Assembly (NCBI RefSeq): GCF_011751885.2 | Contig: NZ_CP061771.1 | Location: 1-64,000 of the forward strand | Source: Salinibacterium sp. ZJ450 | Lineage (GTDB): Bacteria > Actinomycetota > Actinomycetes > Actinomycetales > Microbacteriaceae | Direction of reading: 5' to 3' | Length of the DNA: 64,000 nucleotides | In this document: positions 37,252-47,114 of the stretch, in pieces | Layout: each line of letters starts with the position of its first letter | Position numbering within the stretch: the stretch's first letter is position 1 | Program-made: the position numbers and the translations under genes | Notes under the pieces: model-generated | Told to the model about the DNA's origin: nothing | What the model saw: the letters and a program-made list of their open reading frames with translations, nothing else | Databases searched by the model: none

Positions 37252-38481
37252 TTACCGCGGGTCGGCGGGTTCCCGCGCGGCCCCCGCCACCGCCCCGGCC
37301 GCGGCGACCAGCACCAGCACCACCAGCAGAGCGCTCAGCAGGCCCACCTGTTCGCCGAGGAAGCCGATCACCGGGGGCCCGACCAGAAACGCGCAGTAGC
37401 CGACCGTGGCGACCGCGCTGACGGTGGCCGCTGCGGTACGCGGGTCGTCTGCGGCGGCGGACATGCCCACCGGGAAGCCGAGCGCCGAGCCGAGCCCCCA
37501 GAGCACCACGCCGAATCCGGCGACCCAGGCGTTCGGCACCAGGATCACGATCAGCAGGCCGACCGAGGCGAGCACGGCCGAGCCGCGCAGCACCGGCACC
37601 CGGCCGTACCGGTCGAGCACCTTGACCCCGACGATCCTGCCGACGGTCATCGCCGTCACGAACACCCCGAACACGAACGCCCCGGTGGCATTGTCGACGC
37701 CGTGCCCGTCGACCATGGCCAGTGCCAGCCAGTCGTTCGCGGAGCCCTCAGCGAACGCCATCCCGAGCACGATCACGCCGATCAGCAGAGTGCGCGAGTG
37801 CCGCCAGACGCCGAGCCGCTCCCGCCAGGTGGTCGGCGGCGGCGCCGTCTGCCCTGGCCCGATCACGTGCTCGGAGTGCGCGTAGCGGGCGGCGATCACC
37901 GCACCGATCGCCATCACCAAGGCGACGCTGCCGATGTGCGTGGCGAGGGGAAGGTCGGCCAGTTCGGCCAGTCCGCCGAGGGCGGCGCCGATCATGGTGC
38001 CGAAGCTGAAGAACGCGTGATAGATCGGCATCACGGTGCGGCCCAGGGCCCGTTCGTTGGCGGCACCAGACACGTTCATCGCCACGTCGCAGACTGCCAT
38101 GCCGATACCGAGGATGGCGAGCCCGGCGAAGGCGAGCCAGAAGTTGGCGGTCAGGGTGACGACCAGGCCGGTCAGCGCGAGGCCCGCCGCGCCGAGTGCG
38201 GTGGCCGCGGCCATGGTGGAGCGAGCCCCGAAGGTGGCGACGATGTGACCGGATGCCGTGAGTCCCAGGATCGACCCCGCAGACAGTCCGAAGATCAGCC
38301 AGCCCATCTCGGCGGTCGACGCACCGAGCACATCGCGCACGGCGGGCACCCTGGCCATCCAACTGGCCATGCCGAGCCCGGACAGCCCAAAGATCACGAA
38401 CAGGGCGTTTCGCCAGGCGGTCAGCTGGCCTCTGGTGAGGCCACCAGCTGAGCCGCGGCGGTGCGAGGGTTGTTCGGTCAT
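37252..38481 (-). CDS. MFS transporter
   Basis: A 409-residue major facilitator protein with about 12 hydrophobic segments. The first loop has LGMASWMARVPAVRD, and later GLSAGSILGLTASGHIVATF and GRIVGVKVLDRYGRVPVLRG fit loop 2-3 and 8-9 motifs. A further mark is AICDVAMNVSGAANE-type sequence (AVCDVAMNVSGAANE), seen in the fucose/sugar-like MFS proteins YbjJ. Substrate is unknown. It has a short interval to nucS and to the MATE gene, but all three could be separate units. Confidence 0.85.
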   Translation of the reverse strand: MTEQPSHRRGSAGGLTRGQLTAWRNALFVIFGLSGLGMASWMARVPAVRDVLGASTAEMGWLIFGLSAGSILGLTASGHIVATFGARSTMAAATALGAAGLALTGLVVTLTANFWLAFAGLAILGIGMAVCDVAMNVSGAANERALGRTVMPIYHAFFSFGTMIGAALGGLAELADLPLATHIGSVALVMAIGAVIAARYAHSEHVIGPGQTAPPPTTWRERLGVWRHSRTLLIGVIVLGMAFAEGSANDWLALAMVDGHGVDNATGAFVFGVFVTAMTVGRIVGVKVLDRYGRVPVLRGSAVLASVGLLIVILVPNAWVAGFGVVLWGLGSALGFPVGMSAAADDPRTAAATVSAVATVGYCAFLVGPPVIGFLGEQVGLLSALLVVLVLVAAAGAVAGAAREPADPR

Positions 38482-38565
38482 GCGGATCCTCGGTCGAGTG
38501 GTGCGCCCAACGCTAGCGCGCCCAATCGGGCGGCGTCGCTGCCCGGTGCATCTCGCGGCGCAGGC

Positions 38566-39891
38566 TCAGGCGCCGGTGAGGATCCAGTGCGGGCTGCGGG
38601 CGCGCAGCCCGAGCGTCAGCGCGCGGGCGCCGATGTAACCGAGGCCGAACGCGAGCCACAGCCAGACAAGCGCACTGTCGCCGGTGGGCTGCAGCCAGGC
38701 CAGCACGCCGAGCATCGGCAGGTACGCGACCAGGTTGAGGATGCCGGTGAGCGCAAGGTATTTGGCATCGCCGGCACCGATCAGCACCCCGTCCAGCACG
38801 AACACGTAGCCGGCGAGGGGCACGCCCACCGCCATCACCAGCAGCACCACCGACAGCGACTGGTGGATCGCGGCATCCGAGGTGAACACCGGGCCGATGA
38901 CCCCGCTGGTGAGCGCGATCACGGCACCGATGGCGAGCCCGGCGAGGATGCCGAGCTGGATCAGGCGGGTGGTGATCGCCCGCACTCGGTCGACGTCGGA
39001 GGCGCCCAGCCCGTGGCCGATCATCGCCTGCCCGGCGATGGCCAGAGCGTCCAGGGCGAATGCCGCGGTGGAGAACAGGGTGAGGGCGATCTGCATCGTG
39101 GCGAGTTCTTCGACGCCGAGGCCGGTGGCGACGACCACGGTGGCGAGCATGGCGATGCGCAGCGACAGCGTGCGCAACAGCAGCCAGCCGCCCGAGCTGG
39201 CGGCCCCGGTGACACCGGCAAGGCCCGGCCGCAGCGACACCGCGGTGGCACGGGCGGCGCGCACCGCGATCACCAGGTACACGGCGGCCATGCCCCACTG
39301 CGCGAGAACGGTTCCCATCGCCGAGCCGGCGATGCCCCAGCCGAACCCGTAGATGAACAGCGCGTTGAGCCCGGCGTTCGCGGCGAACCCGACGGTGGCG
39401 ACGACGAGCGGGGTGCGGGTGTCTTGGAGGCCGCGCAGCAGGCCGGTGGCGGCGAGCACCAGCAGCATCGCGGGCATGCCCCAGAGCGAGATGGCCAGGT
39501 AGGTGGTGGCCGCCTGGTTCACGGCATCCGTCGACCCGAACGCGGTGACGATCGGTTCCACGCTCGGTGCACCGATCATCACGAGCAGCGCGCCGACGAT
39601 CACCGCGAGCCACAGGCCGTCGATGCCCGCCCGGATCGCACCGGGAGTGTCGCCCGCGCCGAGCCGTCTCGCCACGGCAGGAGTGGTGGCATAGGCGAGA
39701 AAGACGAGCAGGCCGAGGGCGGTCTGCAGCACAATGCTCGCGATGCCGAGCCCGGCCAGCGCGTTCTCGCCGAGATGGCCGACCAGCGCGGTGTCGGTGA
39801 GCAGGAACAACGGTTCCGCGATCAGCGCGCCGAGGGCCGGCAGTGCCAGACGCAGGATGTCGCGGTCGAGGGGGTTCTTCAGGAGCGGCAT
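38566..39891 (-). CDS. MATE family efflux transporter (DinF-like)
   Basis: A 441-residue member of the multidrug and toxin extrusion family, with 12 predicted helices in two halves. It begins DRDILRLALPALGALIAEPL and then FLLTDTALVGHLGENALAGL, the typical MATE/DinF start. It would export organic cations or oxidised compounds using a sodium or proton gradient; substrate and ion are unknown. No regulator is encoded directly beside it. The gene is 84 bases from the MFS gene on the same strand. Confidence 0.88.
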   Translation of the reverse strand: MPLLKNPLDRDILRLALPALGALIAEPLFLLTDTALVGHLGENALAGLGIASIVLQTALGLLVFLAYATTPAVARRLGAGDTPGAIRAGIDGLWLAVIVGALLVMIGAPSVEPIVTAFGSTDAVNQAATTYLAISLWGMPAMLLVLAATGLLRGLQDTRTPLVVATVGFAANAGLNALFIYGFGWGIAGSAMGTVLAQWGMAAVYLVIAVRAARATAVSLRPGLAGVTGAASSGGWLLLRTLSLRIAMLATVVVATGLGVEELATMQIALTLFSTAAFALDALAIAGQAMIGHGLGASDVDRVRAITTRLIQLGILAGLAIGAVIALTSGVIGPVFTSDAAIHQSLSVVLLVMAVGVPLAGYVFVLDGVLIGAGDAKYLALTGILNLVAYLPMLGVLAWLQPTGDSALVWLWLAFGLGYIGARALTLGLRARSPHWILTGA

Positions 39892-39904
39892 GGCATCTGC
39901 GACC

Positions 39905-40927
39905 CTACCCGCCGCCGGGCGCGGGCTCGCCCTCGCATCTCAGGTGGTGCACGCTCGGCTCGGTGCCGTCTTCGACCACGACGGTGGCCAGGCTAGCCCG
40001 GCCCGCCGGAAGCAGCCGCACCACCGCGCTGCCGGTGAGCGTCGACTCCAGCTTGTCGGTCACCCACTCCGACATCCGCTCGCCGTCGAAGTCGGTGAGG
40101 GGCGTTGCCCGATCATCGAGCAGCGTGACCGCGACCCCGCGCCGCCGGGCGCCGATCACGGCGGCGTCCAGGGTCGCGGTGGAGAGCAGGCGGGCTCGCA
40201 CGGAATCGCGCAGCGTGGCCTCGATCACCCGGCACTCGTCGCGTTCGGCCGCATCAAGCGGCCGGCCGGAGGCGATCGTCTCGAGCATCGGCCGCGCGAT
40301 CGCCTCAACCCGCGCGATCCGGGTGCGACGCTCATCGAGCGACGCCCGTGCGACCGCCTCGTCGGTGGCCCGGCGCTCCTCGATGGCGTGAAAGCGCGCG
40401 ATCCGCTGCGCGGTGCGGCGCAGCATGACCGCGACGAGCGACCCGATGAACAGTGTGGCCGCGTGCCGTGCGACTAACTCGAGGCTGTCGAGCACCCCGC
40501 GTCCTGACCAGGCCACCCAGCCGAGGGTGATGGCGCCCATCAGCGCGAAGCCCGCCCAGGCCCAGCCGATGCGGCCACGCAAGGCGAGCAGCATCAACAG
40601 GAAGGTGTCGGCTCCGAGGTACCAGGCGGCATAGGAGATCGGCCCGGTGAGCGGGAGTTGCGTGCACACCACCACCGTTGAGGCAACCACGGCTGCGACG
40701 ATCACGAGCGTGCGCCAGAGCCCGAGCTTCGCTGGCGCGGGGTGGATGCTGACCACCGCGGCCGAGCAGACCAGCACCAGCGCGACGAGGCTCGGCCAGG
40801 TCGACTCTGCCGACCGCAGCGAGCTGAGCGCGATCATGGTGTGCACCACGACGAACAGGACGAGCAGCAGCCGCGCGCCCCACGAGCCGAACTCGAGCAT
40901 GGCGCCGAAGTCCCGCGCCGCGGTCAT
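39905..40927 (-). CDS. Membrane protein resembling a degenerate histidine kinase
   Basis: A 340-residue protein with five or six transmembrane segments over residues 15-170, then a helical segment (FHAIEERRATDEAVARASLD) where a kinase dimerisation domain would be, and a C-terminal domain of about 130 residues. No phospho-accepting histidine, N box or glycine-rich ATP boxes can be seen, in contrast to the true kinase encoded upstream. It overlaps that gene's stop (ATGA). It is probably a partner or inhibitor of the kinase; this is inference from layout. Confidence 0.75.
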   Translation of the reverse strand: MTAARDFGAMLEFGSWGARLLLVLFVVVHTMIALSSLRSAESTWPSLVALVLVCSAAVVSIHPAPAKLGLWRTLVIVAAVVASTVVVCTQLPLTGPISYAAWYLGADTFLLMLLALRGRIGWAWAGFALMGAITLGWVAWSGRGVLDSLELVARHAATLFIGSLVAVMLRRTAQRIARFHAIEERRATDEAVARASLDERRTRIARVEAIARPMLETIASGRPLDAAERDECRVIEATLRDSVRARLLSTATLDAAVIGARRRGVAVTLLDDRATPLTDFDGERMSEWVTDKLESTLTGSAVVRLLPAGRASLATVVVEDGTEPSVHHLRCEGEPAPGGG

Positions 40928-42120
40928 GACCTGCTCCACTGCAGGATGACCCGAGTTCCGCCGGCCGGCGTGGAGCGAACGGCGGCGTCGCCGCCCGCGA
41001 CCGAGCGCATCCGCTCGATGATGCTGATCGCGATGCCGAGCCGGTTGGAGGGGACCGCGGCGGGGTCGAAGCCGGGGCCGTTGTCGTCGACGAGGATTCG
41101 GACGCCCCGTTCGGTTGCCGTGATCTGCACCGACCGTCGGGCGAGCGGCGCGTGCCGCACGCTGTTGCGCAGCGCTTCGGTGAGCGCCTCACCGAGTGCC
41201 AGGGCGGCGTCGCCGTGCACCTCAGCTGTGGCATCCGTTTGCACACTGAGTGCCGTGTCCGGGGCGATCTGCCTGATCGTCTCGGTTTGCAGCGCGGCGA
41301 AATCGGGGGCGTCGATGGGCACCCCGGCGGCGTCGTGGGCTTTCAGCCGGTCGAGCTCGGCGAGGGTCTGGCGAGCGTGCGATGCCGACGCGGGCGGGGG
41401 CACCGCCGACTCGGCAGTCATCAACAGGGCGGTGAACACGGAGTCGTGCAGCAGGCCGTCGACGCGGGCGCGCTGTCGCTCCCGTGCCGCGGCCGCCGCG
41501 GCGTTCGCGGTCTCGGCGCGTGCCGCGGCCGCCGCGACATCGAGCCGCGCGCTGGCGTTGATCATGGCGATGGCCAGCGCCGTCATGATCGCGGAGAACA
41601 TCGCCCCGTACAGGGTGTCCTGCAGCGCGACAACCAGGGCGCTGCCCCCGGACGCGAAGAAGCGCAGCAGCCCGAGGGCCGCGCTGGCGACGCCGACGTA
41701 CGCCCAGGCGATCGCCGGCCGCCAGGCGATCGCGGCGGCGACGGTGGGCAGAGCGAGGAACCCGAGCACCCACGGTGACTCGCCGGACGGCAGGGCGGGC
41801 GGTGTCATGGCGGGCATCCAGAGAACCAGCACGACGAGGTAGCCGATGCCGATGCATCCGGCCAGTACCTTCAGTACGCCGACCGGTAGCCGCCGGGACA
41901 GGATGCTGAGTGCCACGGGAAGCACCGGCGTCACCAGCAGCGCAAGCAGACCGAACCAGGGCTGTAGCACGGGCAACTGGGTGGTGATGGACGGGATGGC
42001 GAGGGCGATGAACACCACGCCGGATGCCCCGAGACCCACCGACAGCACGCGCACGATGCGTATGTAGCGAGCCCCGTGCGGCGGCGCGGCAGTACCGCGC
42101 GTCGGGGTCACCCCCGTCAC
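40924..42120 (-). CDS. Two-component sensor histidine kinase
   Basis: A 398-residue kinase of the HisKA_3-like type. Residues 20-190 hold about six transmembrane segments with no large sensor domain, followed by a helical linker. The H box is VDGLLHDSVFTALL, the N box EALTEALRNSVRHA and the G boxes VDDNGPGFDP and NRLGIAIS. It likely phosphorylates the LuxR-type regulator encoded just upstream, with a 4-base overlap. The signal is unknown; sensing at or in the membrane is likely given the short loops. Confidence 0.9.
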   Translation of the reverse strand: MTGVTPTRGTAAPPHGARYIRIVRVLSVGLGASGVVFIALAIPSITTQLPVLQPWFGLLALLVTPVLPVALSILSRRLPVGVLKVLAGCIGIGYLVVLVLWMPAMTPPALPSGESPWVLGFLALPTVAAAIAWRPAIAWAYVGVASAALGLLRFFASGGSALVVALQDTLYGAMFSAIMTALAIAMINASARLDVAAAAARAETANAAAAAARERQRARVDGLLHDSVFTALLMTAESAVPPPASASHARQTLAELDRLKAHDAAGVPIDAPDFAALQTETIRQIAPDTALSVQTDATAEVHGDAALALGEALTEALRNSVRHAPLARRSVQITATERGVRILVDDNGPGFDPAAVPSNRLGIAISIIERMRSVAGGDAAVRSTPAGGTRVILQWSRS

Positions 42121-42764
42121 GCGTGCGGTGTGGGCAACAGGCCGTCTTCGACGGCGCGCTTGTACAGGTCGATCTTGGTCGGCGCCGCCCGCCCGGCTCT
42201 GGCGTACTTGGCCCGGATTCGCCGCACGTAGTCCTCGACGGTGTCCACGGCAATGCCGGTCTGCGACGCCACGCTGTGCGTTTTCAGGCCCGACGCGTAG
42301 AGCGCGAGCACTTCCTCTTCCCGCGGGCTGAGCAGTGCGCCGGCGAGCTCCGGGTCGCCGTCGATCGCCGCCGCCCAGTCGGTGGACACCACGAGTTCGC
42401 CGCGGGCGACCCGCTCAACGGCATCGACCAGCGTGGCCAAGGGCTGTGACTTGCGCAGCACCGCCAGTGCGCCGGCCCTGGCCGCCCGCCGGATCATGTG
42501 CGCGTCGTCGCCCGCCGTGTAAATCAGCACCTCCGCGCCCGCGGCGTTCAGCGCCGCCACGTTGTCGTCCGGCGTTGACGCATCGGCCAACCGAAGGTCG
42601 AGCACGACGAGATCCGGGTGGGGATGCCGCTTCAGCAGTTCGGCGACGGTGCGGGCGCTGCCCACGACGTCGATGCCCACCACGCCCTCAAACGCCTGAC
42701 GGAAGGCGAGGCAGACGATTTCGTGGTCATCGACTATCGCGATCTCGCATCGACGATCGACCAT
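42117..42764 (-). CDS. LuxR-family response regulator
   Basis: A 215-residue regulator with an N-terminal receiver domain (EIAIVDDHEIVCLAF, with phospho-acceptor Asp in LVVLDLRLAD, and the conserved Lys in LRKSQPL) and a C-terminal helix-turn-helix (LLSPREEEVLALYASGLKTH, SVASQTGIAVDTVEDYVRRI). It is the first gene of the signalling operon. The target genes are unknown; the DNA between it and the divergent M13 peptidase gene (225 bases) may hold its own sites. Confidence 0.92.
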   Translation of the reverse strand: MVDRRCEIAIVDDHEIVCLAFRQAFEGVVGIDVVGSARTVAELLKRHPHPDLVVLDLRLADASTPDDNVAALNAAGAEVLIYTAGDDAHMIRRAARAGALAVLRKSQPLATLVDAVERVARGELVVSTDWAAAIDGDPELAGALLSPREEEVLALYASGLKTHSVASQTGIAVDTVEDYVRRIRAKYARAGRAAPTKIDLYKRAVEDGLLPTPHA

Positions 42765-42989
42765 GATTCCCCCACTCAGTCCTGCGTTCCTAGGATACTC
42801 ACAGCGTCTATCCCCCGTTGGGGTGCCGCGAAAAACCGGGCTGTGAAAACTCTTTCACTTTCGGCAGACTGGTGATTGCAACCCGAATGCACCTCCGGGG
42901 GGAGGGGAGATGAGGGGTAGGGCGTGGACGCCTCGCGGCTCCGCCCCCTCCTCGTCTCTGGGTCGGCGGCCGCAACTAGGCTGGAGCGC

Positions 42990-44936
42990 ATGACGCTGTC
43001 CTCCGGTATTAACACCTCAGAGCTCGACCCCGCGATCCGCCCCCAGGACGACCTGTTCCGGCACGTCAACGGCAAATGGATCAGCCGAACCACAATCCCC
43101 AGCGACAAGGCACGGTATGGCTCGTTCTACCTGCTCGCCGAGGAGGCGGAGCAGGCGGTGCGCGACATCATCACCGACTCGCAGTCGGCCGAACCCGGCT
43201 CAGAGCCGCGCAAGATCGGCGACCTGTTCACGAGCTTCATGGACGACGAGCGCATCGAACAGCTGGGCACCGCCCCGATCCAGCCGCTGCTGGCATCCAT
43301 TGACGGCATCGACTCCGTCCAGTCCCTGCTGGCGACGATCGGCCGGTTGGAGCGGGCGGGCACCACGGGTTTCTTCCAGCTGTTCGTCGATAACGACCCG
43401 GGCAACCCGGAGCGGTACCTGGTCTTCGTGGAACAGGGCGGACTCGGGCTCCCAGACGAGTCGTACTACCGCGAAGACAAGTTCAGCGACATCCGTTCGT
43501 CGTATCAGCAGCTGATCAGCAAGATGTTCGGCCTGGTCGGCGTCGACGACGGCGCCGCCCGCGCCCAGCGCGTGTTCGAGCTGGAGACCGAGTTCGCCAG
43601 TCACCACTGGGACAACGTGCACTCCCGTGACAGCCAGGCCACATACAACCCGATGGCCTGGCACGACGTGCCCGGTGCCGAGACCTTCGGCGGCTGGCTC
43701 GCCGCGCTCGACGTTCCGGCCGGCTCGTTCGACGAGGTCGTGGTGCGTCAGCCCAGCTTCGCTGAGGGCCTGGCGCGGGTGTTCTCCGACGACCGGCTCG
43801 ACGCCTGGCGCGACTGGCTGCGCTGGCAGATCATCCGGTCGAACGCGGCATACCTGACCAAGGAGATCGTCGAGACCAACTTCGACTTCTACGGCAAGAC
43901 GCTGTCCGGCACCCCGGAGCTGCGAGCACGCTGGAAGCGCGGCGTCTCACTGGTCGAGGGCGCACTCGGTGAGGCGGTCGGCAAGGTGTACGTGGATCGG
44001 CACTTCAAGCCGACCGCGAAGACCGCGATGGATGAGCTCGTCGGCAACCTGGTCGAGGCGTACCGGCAGAGCATCACCACCCTCGACTGGATGACCGAAC
44101 AGACCCGGGCGCGCGCGCTCGACAAGCTCGACAAGTTCACGCCGAAGATCGGGTACCCGGTGAAGTGGCGCGACTACTCGACCCTGGCGATCGACGCCAG
44201 CGACCTGATCGGCAACGTGCGCGCGACCAGCGAGTTCGAGTTCCAGCGCGAGCTCGGCAAGATCGGCAAGCCGATCGACCGCGACGAGTGGTTCATGACC
44301 CCGCAGACGATCAACGCGTATTACAACCCCGGCTTCAACGAGATCGTCTTTCCCGCAGCGATCCTGCAGTTCCCGTTCTTCGACGAGACACGGGATGCCG
44401 CGGCCAATTACGGCGCCATCGGTGCGGTGATCGGGCACGAGATCGGTCACGGGTTCGATGATCAGGGCTCCCGCTACGACGGCGACGGCCGGCTGCTCGA
44501 CTGGTGGACCGAAGCCGACCGCGCCGCGTTCGAGCAGCGCACCGCCTCGCTGATCGAGCAGTACAACGCGCTATCGCCGGACCAGCTGCCCGACCACACC
44601 GTCAACGGGGCACTCACCATCGGCGAGAACATCGGCGACCTCGGCGGACTGTCGATCGCCTGGAAGGCGTACCTGCTGTCGCTACACGGCGAGGAACCCG
44701 CCGTGGTCGACGGCATGACCGGCGCCGAGCGGTTCTTCCTGTCCTGGGCCCAGGCCTGGCAGGTGAAGCTGCGCGACGAGGAGGCACTGCGACTGCTCTC
44801 CATCGACTCGCACTCGCCGAACGAGTTCCGCTGCAACCAGATCGTTCGCAACATCAACGAGTTCTACAGCACCTTCTCGGTCACTGAGGCTGACGCGCTG
44901 TGGCTCGACCCTGCCGAGAGGGTGACGATCTGGTAG
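42990..44936 (+). CDS. pepO: M13 family zinc metallopeptidase (PepO/neprilysin-like)
   Basis: A 648-residue oligopeptidase of the neprilysin family that cleaves short peptides. It starts near LDPAIRPQDDLFRHVNGKW, the usual N-terminus without a signal peptide, so it is probably cytoplasmic. The zinc site HEXXH is HEIGH at residues 483-487 and the third ligand is the Glu in ENIGDLGGLS. The NAY motif-like INAYYNPGFNEIVFPAAIL is also present. TAGGCT lies 7 bases before the ATG, with GGAG in between, so the gene may be read from a very short leader. Confidence 0.93.
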   Translation: MTLSSGINTSELDPAIRPQDDLFRHVNGKWISRTTIPSDKARYGSFYLLAEEAEQAVRDIITDSQSAEPGSEPRKIGDLFTSFMDDERIEQLGTAPIQPLLASIDGIDSVQSLLATIGRLERAGTTGFFQLFVDNDPGNPERYLVFVEQGGLGLPDESYYREDKFSDIRSSYQQLISKMFGLVGVDDGAARAQRVFELETEFASHHWDNVHSRDSQATYNPMAWHDVPGAETFGGWLAALDVPAGSFDEVVVRQPSFAEGLARVFSDDRLDAWRDWLRWQIIRSNAAYLTKEIVETNFDFYGKTLSGTPELRARWKRGVSLVEGALGEAVGKVYVDRHFKPTAKTAMDELVGNLVEAYRQSITTLDWMTEQTRARALDKLDKFTPKIGYPVKWRDYSTLAIDASDLIGNVRATSEFEFQRELGKIGKPIDRDEWFMTPQTINAYYNPGFNEIVFPAAILQFPFFDETRDAAANYGAIGAVIGHEIGHGFDDQGSRYDGDGRLLDWWTEADRAAFEQRTASLIEQYNALSPDQLPDHTVNGALTIGENIGDLGGLSIAWKAYLLSLHGEEPAVVDGMTGAERFFLSWAQAWQVKLRDEEALRLLSIDSHSPNEFRCNQIVRNINEFYSTFSVTEADALWLDPAERVTIW

Positions 44937-45838
44937 ACGCAACCCCTCTCAGACAACGGCGGGATCGGACGCGTGCGGAGCACGCGCCGCGGCACCGCGC
45001 GCCCGGTGACGTCGAGAACTTCGCCAGAAGCTTCGGCGCGCTCGGCGACATCGCCTATCAGGGCGCCCAGGTGTCGGCGAGCGTCATCGACCTCGACAAC
45101 TCTCGAAACCTGGTGGCGATCGATGACCGCATCGCCCTGCCGACGGCGAGCGTGGGCAAGGTGCTACTGCTGATCGAGGTGTCCGCGCAACTGTCCGACG
45201 GCTCGTTGCAGCCGTTCGCGACCGTCGACAAGCACGCCGTCGGGCCGGTGGGCGACTCCGGGGTGTGGCAGCACCTGCAGGTTCCGGCACTGCCGGTGCT
45301 GGATGTCGCGAGCCTGGTGGGCGCGACCAGCGACAACCTCGCCACCAACGTGCTGCTCGAGCACGTGGGCCTCGAGGCGGTGCGCCGTCGCACCGACGCG
45401 CTCGGCCTGGCCCGCACCGCCCTGCTCGACCTGGTGCGCGACAGCCGTGGCCCCGACGATGCGCCGCAGCTCTCGATCGGCTCGGCGGCGGAACTGTCCT
45501 GGTTGTTCGCCGCGCTCGCCCGCGGCCAGATCATCGACTCGGTCACCAGCAACCGGGTGATCGGCTGGCTCTCGCTGAACACCGACCTGTCGCTGGTGGC
45601 CTCCGCATTCGGCCTCGACCCGCTGGCACACCGCGCCACCGACCACGGCACGCTGCTGATCAACAAGACCGGAACGGATGTCGGCGTGCGCTCCGAGGCC
45701 GGCGTGCTGCGCGGGACGCGGGCGGGTGTCTCCTACGCACTGACCGTGCAGTTCGACGACGCGAGTCTGCCCGCACGGCTGCAGGTGCTCGACGCGATGC
45801 GCTCATTCGGCACGGACCTGCTGGAGTACGTGCACTGA
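44900..45838 (+). CDS. Class-A beta-lactamase-like serine hydrolase
   Basis: A serine hydrolase of the beta-lactamase class-A/PBP fold, about 312 residues from GTG 44900. The active-site motifs are clear: SXXK in LPTASVGKVLLL, SDN in GATSDNLATNVLLEHVG and KTG in LLINKTGTDVG. No secretion signal is visible in the N-terminal 40 residues, which are Arg-rich and poorly conserved. The start overlaps the pepO 3' end by 37 bases, and no better start is available in frame. Without a signal it is unlikely to act on cell-wall beta-lactams. A hydrolase or esterase role is possible. Confidence 0.78.
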   Translation: MARPCREGDDLVDATPLRQRRDRTRAEHAPRHRAPGDVENFARSFGALGDIAYQGAQVSASVIDLDNSRNLVAIDDRIALPTASVGKVLLLIEVSAQLSDGSLQPFATVDKHAVGPVGDSGVWQHLQVPALPVLDVASLVGATSDNLATNVLLEHVGLEAVRRRTDALGLARTALLDLVRDSRGPDDAPQLSIGSAAELSWLFAALARGQIIDSVTSNRVIGWLSLNTDLSLVASAFGLDPLAHRATDHGTLLINKTGTDVGVRSEAGVLRGTRAGVSYALTVQFDDASLPARLQVLDAMRSFGTDLLEYVH

Positions 45839-45855
45839 GTTTCGTGCGGCCAGCG

Positions 45856-47070
45856 TCAGGCTGTGGCGGGCTCCGCGGCCTCGCCGGCAGCGGCCGGGGC
45901 CTCCACCTGCACCCCGAACAGGGTCTCGAGCGCGGCGGTCACGTCGCTGGCGCGGCCCTCAAGCGCGAGCTCCCTGGCGCGCACCGACGGGCCGTGCAGC
46001 AGGACCCCTGCGAAGTGGCGCAGGGCGGCCTCGGCCTCGGGGGTGGCGGCGCGGCCGCGGGCCAGTTCCGCGTCGAGGATGCCCAGCACATGGGTGCGCA
46101 GCGCAACAACGGCGGGGGCGATCGCTACGTCGGCGACGAATTCGGATGCGGCGCTGCCCACTAGCTCGCGGGCGTCTGCGGTGGCCGTGATCTCGTCGAG
46201 CGGGGCGTGCAGGCTGATGGTCTCGAGATCGAGCAGCTCGACACCGGCCACGCCCACCACCAGAGGGTCGACGTTGCGGGGCAGGCCGAGGTCCACGATC
46301 ATGCGGCGCGCCCCGGCGGCGAGCACCTCGGGGGTGATGACCGGCTCGGCTCCCGAGGTGCAGGTGATCACAACGTCGGCGGCAGTGAGTGCCAACGCCA
46401 GATCGACCTCGGCCGAGAGGGTGTGCTTGGTGGCGAACGGCAGTGCCCGCCCGCTGGGGGAGTACACGCTGATCTGCTCGGCGCCGCGGTCGCGCAGCGC
46501 GACCACGGTGGTTGCCGCGTACTGACCGGTGCCGACGAGCAGCACGCGGGTCTCGGCCCAGTCGGTGATGCGGCTGGAGACCAGCTCAAGGGCCAGCCGA
46601 ACCAGTGAGCGACCGGCACCGCCCAGCGCGGTCTGCGTCTTCACGCCGCGGCTGGTCTTGGTGGCGCGCTGGAACAGTTTCTCCAGCGCGGGCGAGGTGC
46701 TGCCGGTGTCGCGGGCGTCGAGCAGCGCGCGGCTGACCTGGCCGGAGATCTCGTCCTCACCGACGACCACCGATTCGAGCCCTGAGCTGACCGAGAACAG
46801 GTGCTGGGCCACCGAGTCGCCGTGCAGCTGCGTGGCCGAGCTGCGCAGGATGTCGGCATCCAAGCCGGCCGCGCTGGCAATGAGATCAACGGCATCCGTC
46901 GCGTCCGTGTCGAGGTACACCTCGAACCGGTTGCAGGTCGAGAGCACCACCGCACCGGCGATGTCGGCGTGGGCGCCGAGTGTGCTTGCCACCGCAGAAG
47001 CGCCGACCGTCAGCTGTTCGAGCACGTCGAAGCTGGTGGTGCGGTGGCTGGCAGTGAGGCAGAGAAGCAC
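45856..47070 (-). CDS. hemA: Glutamyl-tRNA reductase
   Basis: First committed enzyme of the C5 heme pathway; reduces glutamyl-tRNA(Glu) to glutamate 1-semialdehyde with NADPH. The 404-residue protein has the catalytic cysteine Cys46 in [12 protein letters not shown], a substrate-binding segment [12 protein letters not shown], the NADPH loop [13 protein letters not shown] and a C-terminal dimerisation helix. The GTG start is divergent from hemE. TAAAAT on the minus strand ends 6 bases before it, suggesting a leaderless start. HemA is usually controlled by heme; no site is visible. Confidence 0.95.
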   Translation of the reverse strand: MLLCLTASHRTTSFDVLEQLTVGASAVASTLGAHADIAGAVVLSTCNRFEVYLDTDATDAVDLIASAAGLDADILRSSATQLHGDSVAQHLFSVSSGLESVVVGEDEISGQVSRALLDARDTGSTSPALEKLFQRATKTSRGVKTQTALGGAGRSLVRLALELVSSRITDWAETRVLLVGTGQYAATTVVALRDRGAEQISVYSPSGRALPFATKHTLSAEVDLALALTAADVVITCTSGAEPVITPEVLAAGARRMIVDLGLPRNVDPLVVGVAGVELLDLETISLHAPLDEITATADARELVGSAASEFVADVAIAPAVVALRTHVLGILDAELARGRAATPEAEAALRHFAGVLLHGPSVRARELALEGRASDVTAALETLFGVQVEAPAAAGEAAEPATA

Positions 47071-47076
47071 ACGGTC

Positions 47077-47107
47077 ATTTTAGCCTACAGATTTCTGTGC
47101 CTAGGCT
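47077..47107. promoter_or_regulatory. Divergent hemA/hemE promoter region
   Basis: In a 44-base gap between hemA and hemE, TAAAAT (minus strand, 47082-47077) ends 6 bases before the hemA GTG and TAGGCT (47102-47107) ends 7 bases before the hemE GTG. Both fit TANNNT -10 boxes placed for leaderless transcripts. Confidence 0.45.
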
Positions 47108-47114
47108 TAGGGGC

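Noticed and set aside
38461-39996. A 511-codon plus-strand frame
   Set aside because: It is antisense to the MATE gene and low in complexity (Arg, Gly, His rich); a composition artefact.
44110-44150. A copy of the GACAAGCTC-type palindrome in pepO
   Set aside because: It only reflects repeated Leu-Asp-Lys codons and has no inverted-repeat structure.
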